A DNA stretch of 64,000 nt from Phragmites australis (Eukaryota; Streptophyta; Magnoliopsida; Poales; Poaceae): assembly GCF_958298935.1 (NCBI RefSeq), contig NC_084942.1:1619501-1683500 (forward strand). The letters run 5' to 3'. Position 1 is the first letter of the stretch. Each line of letters opens with the position of its first letter. The translations under genes and the position numbers were made by a program. Positions 1 to 10,913 of the stretch are shown piece by piece. The notes beneath the pieces are model-generated. The model was not told where the DNA came from, searched no databases, and saw nothing but the letters and a program-made list of their open reading frames with translations.

Positions 1-434
1 ACAAGTAATGTTAAGTTTTTTTTAGATAATGGAAAAAGCTGTTCCGGCCTTTTCCAAATATGAACAAATAATGTTAAGAACAGTTGTATCTTGTCATATG
101 AATAAGTAATGTTAAATACAGTTGTACATGTGAAAACCTAATGATTTCTGTTAAAATTGGAAGTGAACTTGTCTTTCTTACAAATATGAGAAGACTAACA
201 ATATGCTCTCTTGTCACCGCAGCACCAATTAATGATGTGAATATATACTCTTCCTTCTTTTGAGAGAACAAAACACTAATCGTTTGATCACAGGTTCCAC
301 CACAGAAGACAAGTGTGGCTGCTGAAAACGACTTTTTTTTTTTTATCTTTGTCGCCATGGTTGGAGCTCTACTTTACCGGTCTAGCCATTTCTACTACAG
401 TACTATAAATATTTTTCCCTGTTTTCTTAAATTA

Positions 435-749
435 GTAGTGTTTGGTTCGTTGGACGGGATGAGATGAAACAGATCCATTTTATTTTTGAGCTGTTTGGAT
501 AGAGAGTAGCGGAATGTAATGGTTCAGAATTAGAGAATATTCTTCAAAGATTCAGAACAGAGCCGTTCTAAAAAACAGTGAAACGTAGTTGTATCACTCG
601 AACGTGACTGATGGTAGACCCGAGGTACTAAAATAGACTCGTTCCATCCCATTCATCAAACAAGTATCTATATATGAACGGAATCATCCCATCCTCAAAT
701 ATATAAATGGAATCATTTCATCCCACCTTGCTCTCCAACCCAACACTAC
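435..749. mobile_element. Tourist-like MITE (PIF/Harbinger type), probable
   Basis: The left end reads GTAGTGTTTGGTTCG and the right end, read on the other strand, GTAGTGTTGGGTTGG, so the 315-bp segment has terminal inverted repeats. Flanking triplets are TTA on the left and CTA on the right, close to the TTA/TAA target typical of PIF/Harbinger elements. No coding capacity is visible. The family name is inferred from the ends and target only. Confidence 0.5.
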
Positions 750-1984
750 CTAAGAGATCTCTCAGCTTGACAAATGACAAGTAAATATCATGGTGTCTTT
801 CATATATCCTGCCTTAATCTGGGATTATCACAACCCTGCACTGCATTTTGTTCATGTCCATTTACCCAGTGCTATGGAAGAATCTGCCTAAAGCTTTTAG
901 GTACGTCAGCTTAGGTTTGAACATATCAGGGACATATATCAAAGGTTTGGACAAAAGCATGCTCAAATGTGGCCAAATAGGCACATAATTTGAAGTCATG
1001 GCGCCATACCACAACGTTGTAGTCCATGAAATGCATTCAATTTTAAGCTGCTATATCAATGTATCATACAGCTACACATCATAACATCATTGACCAATGG
1101 TACCCTGATGAATTGGAACACATGAGCAATTGTTTCATAGGTCAGGTGTGTCTATCAAAAAGAAAAAATAGAGGAAATGTGTGCCACAAGCAAATGCCCA
1201 ATGGAGGAGCCTGCCGGAGGACGAAGAGTCGGTTGGAGAGGAGTGCTTGCTTCTCTATCCAACCTCCGATGTGGATCCAAAGAAACTTATTTTCACGCCT
1301 AATTTTTCTTCTTTTGCTCCGTGCTCCTACACAGGTCGCTGAATCTATCAATTTTTACCAAAATGTGCATGTCCTTTTCCCTTATTTATTTTTAAAAATT
1401 TTCTTCGTGAAGATGTCACTGTCGGTAAACGAGAACCTCTTCTCGAGGTTAGCAGCTATATATGTGTCTCAGTCTGCCCAAGACACTGGAGACGTTTTAT
1501 CAAGTCAATTCAGATATAATCTTGTCCGCTAATGGACCTACTAAAAATGCTGGTTAGTTGGTCATGCTGGTCTTTATTCTTTAACAAATAATAACACGAT
1601 TCGCCAAACTGTCACTACAGTCGCCCTCTGGTAGCAACAGCACAAGATAGGATAGGATATACTAGCTTTTGTTAGTGCAAATATTTCAGCACTGCCAACA
1701 GAAATAACAACCAAACTAGTTCATGCACAACGTGCCAACTTATAAAAACAATACATTAATTCGTGCAGGTTCTGATTGTCTCTGGAAAACAAATCGCCTT
1801 CAAATTCATCAAACTAAGGGTTAGTTCGGAGTGAGTTGGTGTAAAAGGGTTCGTCAGTGGTAATTTATTGTGACAAGAGGAATTGTATTGTAGCATAAGT
1901 TATGAATAATTTCCCACACCATCACACCATGCAACTTGGACCACAAAGCCCACTCTAAACTGGTTGAATGTGTTACCTAAAAGT
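750..1984. other. Non-coding stretch upstream of the mini zinc finger gene
   Basis: No convincing gene is visible. Within it, about 1816-1968 starts with GGGTTAGTTCGGAGTG and ends with CACTCTAAACTGGTT, which pair as weak inverted repeats and could be a short Tourist-like MITE, but a matching target duplication is not clear. An open frame at 1059-1532 has no recognisable domain and looks like chance. Confidence 0.4.
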
Positions 1985-2480
1985 AAAAAATAAACAAAAA
2001 GAGCGCCAAGATAACTAATTACTCTAATACGTGATTCATAAAGTGGTATCGGATCACTACATGACTCACCACCTACGCGAAAAGGTTATAAAACAAAATA
2101 AAAAAGAGTGCATACGTTGCTTTTTAGAGAACAGATGGCCGACCGTAGCCACAATGCGTGGTTTATAAAAGTAGCGTCGACTCACGATACGTTTGGAAAA
2201 GCAAATTGCTCACAAATGAAAGATAGCAAATATACAAATAAAACAAGATGTGCACGCATTACTATTTGGCGAAACAAATTCTCATACCAAGATAATCGAT
2301 AAATTCCTAATGCTTGTGTCACAATCAAAAGCGGTATCACATTACTTCCGACTCTCGATCTTTTCAGAAAAGCAAATTGCGTGCAAAATCAATGGTACAT
2401 GAGACGACAAATTAAACAAAGAGTGCACGCCTTTCTATTTAAGTATTTGGCGAAACAGAAAACCGCACCAAGGTAGCCGG
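1985..2480 (+). repeat. Diverged tandem repeats in the mini zinc finger promoter
   Basis: At least three, perhaps four, related units of roughly 110-175 bp follow one another. Each begins with an AAACAA(A)-GAGTGCACGC-like string (about 2100, 2245 and 2426), followed by TTTGGCGAAACA and CCAAG-TA and then by a segment containing AAAGCAAATTGC (2200, 2367). The units are strongly diverged. They end about 50 bp before the TATA box of the gene at 2680, so they occupy its proximal promoter. Confidence 0.5.
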
Positions 2481-2530
2481 TTGCTCTCAAAGGTTGGTTC
2501 CTCGCCCGTGGCCTCCTCCATCCATTTCAG

Positions 2531-2537
2531 TATAAAA
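2531..2537 (+). promoter_or_regulatory. TATA box of the mini zinc finger gene
   Basis: A clean TATAAAA lies 149 bp before the chosen ATG at 2680, in AT-rich DNA just before the GC-rich coding region. This predicts a transcription start near 2560-2570 and a 5' leader of about 110 nt. Confidence 0.6.
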
Positions 2538-2679
2538 AGTTGCACACCCTCCTCCAAAGGTCCAAGCTAGCCGTGAAAGCAACGAAGTCCTACTCCATCC
2601 ATCTCAGATTCTCAGCTCAGTTTGTTTTTTCCTTGTGGAGCTTCGATTCTCATCTCCGTCGTCGTCGTCGTCGTCACCT

Positions 2680-2943
2680 ATGGGGCCTCAGCAAGATCGG
2701 TCCACGGCGAACGGCGCGGCGGCGAGGAAGCCGGAGACCAAGGTGGTGCACTACAGGGAGTGCCAGCGCAACCACGCGGCGACCATCGGCGGGTACGCCG
2801 TGGACGGGTGCCGCGAGTTCATGGCGTCGGGGGCGGAGGGCACGGCCGCGGCGCTCGTGTGCGCGGCCTGCGAGTGCCACCGCAGCTTCCACAGGCGCGA
2901 GGTGGAGGCCGAGTGCGACTGCTCCTCCACCACCTCCGGTTGA
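2680..2943 (+). CDS. Mini zinc finger (MIF) protein, ZF-HD family
   Basis: Single-exon gene of 87 residues. Residues 22-75 form the ZF-HD dimerisation zinc finger: the core [10 protein letters not shown], then [12 protein letters not shown], then [14 protein letters not shown], with Cys28, His32, Cys44, Cys61, Cys64, Cys66, His67 and His71 as likely metal ligands. There is no homeodomain, which defines the MIF group; family members heterodimerise with full ZF-HD homeodomain proteins and block their DNA binding or nuclear activity, affecting hormone responses and floral growth. I chose the ATG at 2680 rather than an in-frame upstream start at 2635 because MGPQQDR is the usual MIF N-terminus in grasses and the upstream residues are a Ser/Pro run in leader DNA. 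The C-terminus CDCSSTTSG also fits. One oddity: the usual CGC before the last histidines is CEC here. Intact and probably functional. Confidence 0.9.
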   Translation: MGPQQDRSTANGAAARKPETKVVHYRECQRNHAATIGGYAVDGCREFMASGAEGTAAALVCAACECHRSFHRREVEAECDCSSTTSG

Positions 2944-3191
2944 TCAATCATACCAGTGCTCGATCTCTTTGCGCATGTGAGCTGATTGATGGGTGAGGTG
3001 ATCGAGATCATGGCATGGGGGCCGGGCATTGAAATGATTTGGTAGGTGCGGTGCATTCAACCAATTATGGACCGATAGATATTTATTTTCTTCCTTTTCC
3101 CCCTCTTGCTCTTGGATTTTCAGTGAGATTTATGTGCCATGTAACATATGTGTTGGTCGTTCGTATATGTGCTTGTAAGTGTTGTAACTGG

Positions 3192-3192
<1 letters not shown>

Positions 3193-3256
<64 letters not shown>
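3193..3256 (+). repeat. (CT)32 microsatellite
   Basis: Uninterrupted CT dinucleotide run of 64 bp, 250 bp downstream of the mini zinc finger stop codon, probably in or just past its 3' UTR. An open frame across it encodes only Leu-Ser repeats and is not a gene. Confidence 0.95.
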
Positions 3257-3263
<7 letters not shown>

Positions 3264-3528
3264 GATATAGTCGAGTGATTGCCCTGTTACAGAAATGGAC
3301 ATCTTATATTTCTCAGATACCTGTGCTTCTTGTTTGGAACTTGTGTTTCTGAATCATATATACTTGAATTTTCCTGGGGGAGATGATTTCTGCAAAATTA
3401 GTTGGTGGTTTTGTTCCTGAGGCCGTTTCACTGTGACTTCTAGCTTTGATCTTGTTTTGACTACGCATGCAAAGTGCGGATTGCCCACTGCTATAGAAAA
3501 TATCATCTTGCTGGTTCAAATATGATAT

Positions 3529-4633
3529 CACTACTGGTTTCAAAACCGGTAGTGAATAAATAGTAGTGATACTCAGTAGTATCACTGCTGATTTTGGAAT
3601 ATGGGAGTCAAACCCGGAAATATAGCAATTTACATGCATGTGAAGTTTGTGGGAGTCGAATCCGTGACCTCATTCCTCGTGCGAAGCTTCTTTATCATCT
3701 CACATCGTAGTCTTACATGATGTCTATAGGGTAATTTATTCTTTTGACATTTCATGCTCAAATCTTTGGATAATTATTTGGATGTCTAGATTGCTACAAA
3801 TGAAAATATTATCAACTATAAAGTTATACATCTCGTCGAGATCTATAATTTTCATATAAAGTTTGTCTCACTCCAACTCCATATAAATTTTTTTTTGTCT
3901 CCAATCCATGCACCTTTCTTGACAAAAAAGCTTAGAAGTATCTCGATAGGACCACTAAAGTTTTTAATCGAAAATTGATCTTCTCCAATTTGCTTGAAAT
4001 TTGATATTCTCCAATTTACCTGAATTCTTTTTGAAGACATAGCGCTACATCTAAAGTCAGTACAGCGCAAACGTTTCATCAATTCTAGTTACCAAACTCA
4101 CGATAAAAATATTTGAAGTTACATTTTTCAACTTTGTAGTCATGCGTGTGTTTTTTTCAACCATTCATACTAGTTTTAAACCAGATTCGGCAATTTACTT
4201 TGTGGTTCATCGTGTGATTTCCTTTGACATTTTTAGACGCTTATTTGGGTATCTATATGGTTTCAAATAAAAAAGTTATCAACTACAAAGTTGTAGATCT
4301 CGTTAAGTACTATAATTTTCATATATAGTTTGTGTGCATCTGACTCTATATGAAAACGTTATGAATTTCTAAAATTAATTACATTTTCTTATCGTTGCCG
4401 ATTTATAGCTAGAACTGACAGTGATAAGCAAATATCACTACCGGTTTATTATGATAGTATCACTACTAATTTTTAGTTGAACCGATAATAATACTTAATT
4501 ATCACTACTAGTTCTTACCGGATAGACTATTACTGTTGGTTTTTAGTAAGAACCGATAATGATACTTTATTACTGTCAGTTATTTTTAAACCGACAATGA
4601 AAAGAGGATACAGATGATCTTTTCTTAGTAGTG
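3529..4633. mobile_element. CACTA-type (En/Spm) non-autonomous remnant
   Basis: The right end, read on the minus strand, starts CACTACTAAGAAAAGATC, the usual CACTA terminus, and the left end at 3529 starts CACTACTGGTTT. Both subterminal regions carry repeated short units around ACCGGTAGTGA and AACCGATAATGATA in direct and inverted orientation, as in CACTA elements. The interior is AT-rich and non-coding. The 3-bp flanks (TAT and ACT) do not match, so one end may be misplaced or mutated. Confidence 0.55.
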
Positions 4634-5434
4634 ACTACGTCGGAGCATTATCAATCGAGCTGATGCCTTTCCTTGGACTAAAACCAATCGGTAAACTGAG
4701 GATTTGATAATTAATAATTAGGAAGAAATATTCACCGGATACGTGTCCTTCATCAGATATCATAGGTTCAATAACTGCTATGAGAAAAAAAGTACGTGCG
4801 AATATTTCATGCAGTTAATTGTGTTCCACATGAAAATTATTCTGGAATTTTTAAAAAAATCTTCCAGATAATATAATTAAAAAAAATACACTCGAAACTT
4901 TAAATACGATACACCTGCCTGACCTATCCTGTCAAATATCACCATTGCCGCCATATCTTGGCATCATTTTCACCGCTGCCATGAATCGCTGCCTCCGACG
5001 CGACGTACTGTCACTGCCAAAGCGCCAGGCTGCTTCTGATTTTCTTTAAGCTGCTTTCCCGAAATTTAATTACTGTGATTTCAGATTAAGACAGGTAGGT
5101 CTGCAAGCATGCTTACAACCATGAGCCCATAAGATATCAACAGATCGTTGTACTCCTGCTGCGAAATTAAATCAACAGGTAGCAGACGGCTGCGAAATTA
5201 AGATATCTGAACTGTGTGGCATCAACAATCCGCTGTTAATTTGTCCTCTTGATGCTGAAACTGATACTGATATGCACGAGCGGCAGGGCGGGTCCGGCGG
5301 CGGCCCCGGCGATTACTAATGATCAGTAGGCCAGTCGGCCTCCACCCTCATTCATTGATCGTCATTGGATTGCCGTACGCATTCTGCAGTAGCCAGCTAG
5401 CTTTGCTGCTGCTGCTACTGAATATTTGCTGGGA
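4634..5434. other. Intergenic, no gene seen
   Basis: AT-rich then moderately GC-rich DNA with no recognisable coding sequence or repeat, up to the chromovirus target site CCTCG at 5435-5439. Confidence 0.5.
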
Positions 5435-5439
5435 CCTCG

Positions 5440-5795
5440 TGTTACCGGTGTCACTCCAAGAGAGCCGAGTCCAGAAGATGTCAGACAAGATGATATTGAA
5501 GAGGAGCGGAGAGGAAATTGGCGTGAACAAGAAAAGCACTAAAGGAGAAGAAACACAATGATATCTGAGTCGAAATGGTGTAACTAAGCAGCGGAGCGGC
5601 CCATGTATCGGTAGTTGGCTTATGTGTGCATTGCCTGGTGAGAAACCAGTTAAGATTAGAGGACTTGTAAACGAAACGATCAGACAATGAACATACAAAG
5701 AACGGAGTGGTGAAATCGAGCATGACTCATTGCCGTATCTTTGGACTCTATCCTCAGTCCCCTTGCTATCTCTAATAAGTAGTGTGCTCGTAACA
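5440..5795 (+). repeat. 5' LTR of chromovirus
   Basis: Starts TGTTACCGGTGTCACTCC and ends GTGCTCGTAACA. It pairs with the copy at 10559-10908. Preceded by the target duplication CCTCG. Confidence 0.93.
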
Positions 5796-5797
5796 AT

Positions 5798-5809
5798 TGG
5801 TGTCAGAGC
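5798..5809 (+). other. Primer binding site of chromovirus
   Basis: TGGTGTCAGAGC lies 2 nt after the 5' LTR and matches the initiator tRNA-Met primer site TGGTATCAGAGC with one mismatch. Confidence 0.85.
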
Positions 5810-5856
5810 TGTTCGTCTTGGTGGGCCACGATCATCGGACGTGTCTGCAAGTCAAG

Positions 5857-7215
5857 ATGAAGATGGAAGATCAGTTCGCCTTGATCCTGAAGAGAATTGA
5901 GGAGAACAACAAGGTGATTGCGGAGGTGTGGGAGACCGTACTTGAGTTGAAGGCGGCCAAGGGCGAGTTCGATCAATAGAAGCCTCAGATGGAGACCAAC
6001 GTGTTGACTCTTCAGTCGAGTGTGGTGGATTTGCGAGTTCAAGTGGAGCAGATCCTGCCCAAGCCTAGATCCACGATGAACTCGACAGAGGAAGCATCTC
6101 TCACGCCTACACCTGGATGGGGAGCATCGGCCACCGCTCATCTAGGGGAGTCCTCTACGGAGGCAGCGTTCGGGCCTCATGGCCATCATGTCGCTCAGAC
6201 ACACCGAGGGCATGATTTTGAGGTGAACAACACCCCAATACTACCTCCGATCATAGGTGCGTTTCATCCCTTTGGTTCTGCTTCAATTCTTCAGAAATCA
6301 CAGGCTTCTATCGCTTCTAGCACTTTGAGTTCCAGTTTGATTGCTGCTATGCCTCATTTGAATTTTCCACAATTTGATGGCAGTAGTCCTAAGATATGGA
6401 TCAAACTCTGTGAAACCTTCTTTGAGATTTCCGAAATTCCATCTCATATGTGGGTTAAGTTATCTACCATGTATTTTGTTGGTTTGGCTGCTTTCTGGCT
6501 ACAATATATGGAGAGCACAGTTAGTCAGTGGGGTTGGGCAGATCTTGGCCTGGATATCTGTCACAGGTTTGATCGAGATCAAGGAAACCAACTGATTAGG
6601 CAATTCTTTCATATTAGTCAAAATAGGACAGTAGTGGACTATATTGAGAGGTTTGATGATTTAGTACATCAATTGTTAGCTCATGATCCTTCTATGAATA
6701 TGTCTGTTATTACCAACTATTTTATAGATGGATTGAGAGTGGATATAAAATCTATGGTGTTGCTTCATAGACCTTTAGACCTCGATACTGTGAGCTCTCT
6801 TGCTCTATTGTAGGAAGAAGTCCTACAAGAATTTTCCAAGAAGGATCAAAGAAAACAAGGACTTTCTTACTCAAGAAATATGTTGAGACCTTCCATCAAT
6901 GTACCAACCTCAGTGACATCAAGGGGAATTGGTATACAGGCTGCTTCGGAAGACAAAAAGTTGACAACTAATACCAATTGCAAAGAATTAGCCACTGAGG
7001 ACAAACTATCAAATCTGAGGGTATATAGAAGGGCAAAAGGACTATGTTTCAAATATGGGGACAAGTGGGGATTGAACCATAAATGCGCTGCTGTAGTTCC
7101 TCTGAACTTGGTGAAAGAATTTTGGCAGATGTTAACTGAAGAATCAGACAACAATGACACTTCTACTAATTTGAACAAATCAGATTCTGATGAAGAATTG
7201 ATGATAATCTCGTAA
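5857..7215 (+). pseudogene. Degenerate gag of chromovirus
   Basis: Frame begins MKMEDQ and continues through in-frame stops at 5977-5979 and 6811-6813. The part from 6360 to 6810 is the retrotransposon gag domain (WIKLCETFFE, FIDGLRVDI). Near the end, at about 7040-7090, lies the nucleocapsid zinc knuckle, but its second cysteine is tyrosine (CFKYGDKWGLNHKC), so it could not bind zinc normally. Stops and the lost ligand mark it as a dead gene. Same frame as the protease region that follows. Confidence 0.85.
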
Positions 7216-7248
7216 CAAGCTATTAATGGTACCGAGGGCAATTCCACA

Positions 7249-10200
7249 GTGAGGCTGTCAGGATATTTATCTCATTGTGAAGTGCTCTTGTTGGTTGATT
7301 CAAGAAGTTCTCATTCTTTCATCAGAGAACAATTAGCAGTGTCGATATCTGGCTGGATAGAATTAAGTAATCCCATGAGAGTAAGGGTGGCTAATGGTAA
7401 TATTTTGATGTGTACTCATGAGTTGCAGAATCTGAACTGGGGTGTTCAAGGCCATACATTTTGCAATGATTTCAAGGTTCTACCTCTTAGTTGCTATGAT
7501 ATGATCCTAGGTATGGATTGGTTAGAGAAGCATAGTCCAATGCAAGTTCACTGGTTGAAAAAGTGGATGATCTTTAGCCAAAACAACAAGAAAATTACAT
7601 TACAAGGCTTACAGTCAAAGGCACAAATGGGAGCACCCATCTCTAAGTTACAACTTCAAGTACTTCAAAAGGCAGATAGCTTTGTGTTCATGTTACAACT
7701 CAATGCAGTAGAACCAAATACTATCTAATCTAACTCATGGCTACTTGAGGTCAAGAAACTTATAGAACAGTTTGCTGATATTTTCATGGAACCCACTAGG
7801 TTGCCACCAAAAAGATAGTACGGTCACACCATACCTTTGATGCCAGGTGCACAACCTTTCAGACTTCGTCCTTATAGATACAATCCTGCACAAAAGGATG
7901 AAATTGAGAGGCAGGTAACTGAATTGCTCAAGAATGGCATGATTCAATTAAGCTCCAGCCCATTTGCTTCACCTGTTCTATTAGTGAAGAAGAAAACAGG
8001 AGAATGGAGAATGTATGTTGACTATAGAAGATTGAATACCTTAACAATTAAGAATAAGTATCCCTTGCCAATTATAGATGAGCTGATGGATGAATTGAGT
8101 GGGGCTTGCTGGTTCACATCCTTGGATTTGCGGGCTAGTTTTCACCAAATCAAGATGGCTTAAGGTGAAGAAAGTAAAACAACTTTTCAAACACATCATG
8201 GGCATTTGAATATAAAGTTATGCCTTATAGCCTTACTGGTGCACCTAGTACTTTACAAGGAGTAAATCAAGTGTTACCTCCTCTCCTTAGGAAATGTGTA
8301 GTGGTATCCATAGATGATATCCTTATATATAGTTAAAGTTGGGAGGACTGTCTGCAGCATATTCGCCAAGTCTTTGAGACATTGCAACAACATCAGTTGA
8401 AGGTCAAACTCTCCAAATGCCACTTTGCTCAGACCCAGCTTCCTTAGTTGGGACACATCATTAGTAAGAAGGGTGTAGCTAATGATCCTGCTAAGGTCCA
8501 GATCATACAAGACTGGCCGACTCCCATATCTGTCAAGGAGGTTAGAAGTCTTTTGGGCTTATCTGGGTATTATAGAAAATTTGTGAGACATTTTGGCCAT
8601 ATCAGTAAGCCTTTAAATAATTTGCTTAAAAAAGGGAAAAATATTTGTATGGACCAATGATACAAATGCAACTTTTCAAGCTCTTAAACAAGCCTTGGTG
8701 ACTGCCCCAATTTTAGCTTTACCCAATTTTCAAAAGACTTTGTTATTGAAATAGATGCATTTGAGAAGGGTATTGGGGTAGTGTTGCAGCAAGAAGGCAA
8801 TACCATTGCTTTTGTGAGCAGAACACTAGGATAAAAAACTCAAGGTCTATCAACCTATGAAAAAGAGTATTTGGCCATTATCATGGCTGATGACCATTGG
8901 AAATAATATCTTCAGCAAGTTGAATTCTTAATCAAGACTGATCAAAAGAGTTTAATTCATTTGGGAGAACAAAGGTTGTCTACACCTTGGCAGCACAAGG
9001 CCTTGACAAAGCTGTTGGGACTACAATTTAAGATAGTCTATAAGGAAACAGCTGAAAATAGAGCTATTGATGCATTGTCTAGAGCACCTCATGCCACTTT
9101 AGATGCTTTGGTTACAGTAGCTCACCCAATTTGGCTAGAGGAAGTAATACTTGGACATCAACAAGATGCACACACTCGCATATTGTTAACTGAACTTGCA
9201 GTTAAAGGTGCAGTGGGTCATTTTACTCTCAAGGAAGGATTAATTAGATACAAGCAGAGAATATGGGTAACCAATGATTCAACAATGCATAACAAGATAT
9301 TGAAAGCATTACACAGCAGTGCCATTGGAGGACACTCTGGGATTGAAGTGACGTATCAAAAGGTTAAAAGTCTTTTTGCTTGGAATAAGCTGAAAGAGAC
9401 AGTCAAGTCTTTTGTGGCTCGGTGCACTATATGTCAGCAAGCTAAATCTGACAGAGCAGCCTATCCTAGATTATTGTCTCCTCTACTCGTCCCTGATGGT
9501 GCATGGCAAGTCATTACAATGGATTTCATTGAGGGACTTCCTCCTTCTTTCAAATTTAGCTGTATACTTGTGGTAGTGGATAAATTCTTTAGGTATTCAC
9601 ACTTTATACCCTTAGCTCATCCATTTACTGCACTTCAAGTTGCAATGGTCTTTATGAATAATATCTTTAAACTACATGGGCTGCCTAGAGCAATCATATC
9701 GGTTTACTAGTTCAGTATGGAAAGAACTATTTAAACTAGTAGGCACTGATCTCAAGATGAGCACTTCCTATCACCCTCAAACATATGATCTCATCGAAAG
9801 AGTTAACAAATATTTAGGAACATACATTCGTTGTTTTGTTCATGCCTGTCCAACCAAATGGGAGAAATGGTTATCTCTGACAGACTTCTGGTTTAACACC
9901 AATTTTCACTCAGTTTTGGGCAAAACACCATTTAAGGTACTCTATGGCCATGAGCCAAGACATCTGGGAATTAATAGAGTAGAATCTTGCAAAATTTCTA
10001 ACGTACATGATTGGTTGACAAATAGAAAAATGATGACTGTACTGTTACATCAACATTTGATCATAGCTCAGCAAATTATGAAAACTCAGGCTGGCAAACA
10101 TGTTCAGTCTGTCAGTTTAATGTTGGGGATCATGTATATTTAAAACTACAACCATATGTCCAATCTTCGGTGGCTAATTGAGCACATCACAAATTATCAT

Positions 10201-10554
10201 TTCGGTACTTTGGTCTTTATTTTATCTTGCAACGTATTGGTGAAGTAGCTTACAAACTACAGTTGCCTCCATCATCTTCTATACATCATGTGTTTCATAT
10301 TTCACAATTGAATAGAGCAGTTCTACCACCGGAATTGGTGAGCACCAAATTGCCTCCACCTTCTGCTGATCTACAGGTACCAGAGGCCATTTTAAAGCGA
10401 CGTCTTCATTGGCATCAAAACCGCACAGTGCAACAAGTCCTCGTCAAGTGGTCTGTATGGCTGGCCTCCTTGGCTACCTGGGAAGATGAAGAAGCGCTTC
10501 GCCAACGATTTCCAAGGGCGCCAGCTTGGGGACAAGCCGTTTCTCAAGGAGGAG
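7249..10554 (+). pseudogene. Degenerate pol of chromovirus (PR-RT-RH-INT-chromodomain)
   Basis: Protease is at 7249-7600; its active-site DSG has become DSR. Reverse transcriptase runs from 7837 to about 8650, with the palm motif SIDDILIYS at 8307-8333, split by stops at 8161 and 8334. RNase H is at about 8740-9090. Integrase starts with a zinc-binding HHCC region (HSSAIGGHSG to CTICQQAK, 9310-9450) and a core with MDFIEG near 9520; a frameshift close to 9700 destroys the region where the second catalytic aspartate is expected, while the ERVNKYL glutamate segment survives near 9795. The chromodomain (VLVKWSVWLASLATWEDEE, 10437-10496) ends the polyprotein just before the polypurine tract. Not functional. 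Confidence 0.9.
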
Positions 10555-10558
10555 GGAG
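10546..10558 (+). other. Polypurine tract of chromovirus
   Basis: AAGGAGGAGGGAG ends exactly at the first base of the 3' LTR and would prime plus-strand synthesis. Confidence 0.85.
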
Positions 10559-10908
10559 TGTTACCGGTGTCACTCCAGGAGAGCTGAGTTGGAAGACATC
10601 AGGCAAGAGGATGCTAAAGTGGAACGCAACGGGAATTGGTGTGAACAAGAGAAGCGTCAAAGGAGAAGGAACAAAGGATATCTGAGGCGGAGTGGTGTAA
10701 CTAAGCAGTAGCCCATGTATCAGTAGTTGGACTATGTGTGCATTGCTTGGTGAGAAACCTGTTATGATTGGAGGACTTGTAAAAGAAAGAATCAGATGAT
10801 GAACATACGAAGAATGGAGCGGTGAAATTGAGCATGGTTCGTCGCCGTGTTTTTGGATTCTATCCTCGATCCCCTGCTATCTCTCTTATCAGTAGTGTGC
10901 TCGTAACA
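10559..10908 (+). repeat. 3' LTR of chromovirus
   Basis: Starts TGTTACCGGTGTCACTCC and ends GTGCTCGTAACA; shorter than the 5' LTR and clearly diverged from it. Followed by target duplication CCTCG. Confidence 0.93.
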
Positions 10909-10913
10909 CCTCG

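Larger units (their letters stand above)
5440..10908 (+). mobile_element. Ty3/gypsy LTR retrotransposon (chromovirus), complete but decayed
   Basis: Full structure is present: 5' LTR 5440-5795, primer binding site 5798-5809, gag, protease, reverse transcriptase, RNase H, integrase, chromodomain, polypurine tract 10546-10558 and 3' LTR 10559-10908. The 5-bp target duplication CCTCG is exact (5435-5439 and 10909-10913). Gag and pol lie in one original frame, now broken by stop codons (5977, 6811, after 7728, 8161 and others) and by frameshifts near 8170-8450, 9700 and 10140-10230. The LTRs differ by many substitutions and small indels (356 versus 350 bp), so the insertion is old. The C-terminal chromodomain places it among chromoviruses; a Tekay/Del-like lineage is my guess. 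Confidence 0.95.

Noticed and set aside
1059..1532. 157-residue open frame upstream of the mini zinc finger gene
   Set aside because: No recognisable domain, AT-rich codon use, no promoter or splice support; probably chance.
2674..2996. Long open frames in other phases and on the opposite strand of the mini zinc finger gene
   Set aside because: They are shadows of a GC-rich coding sequence with strong third-position bias.
3039..3278. Open frame across the CT microsatellite
   Set aside because: Its C-terminal half is only Leu-Ser repeat from the microsatellite.
3640..3690. tRNA B-box-like sequence GGGAGTCGAATCC
   Set aside because: No A box or cloverleaf pairing could be found at the right spacing, and it lies inside the CACTA-like remnant.
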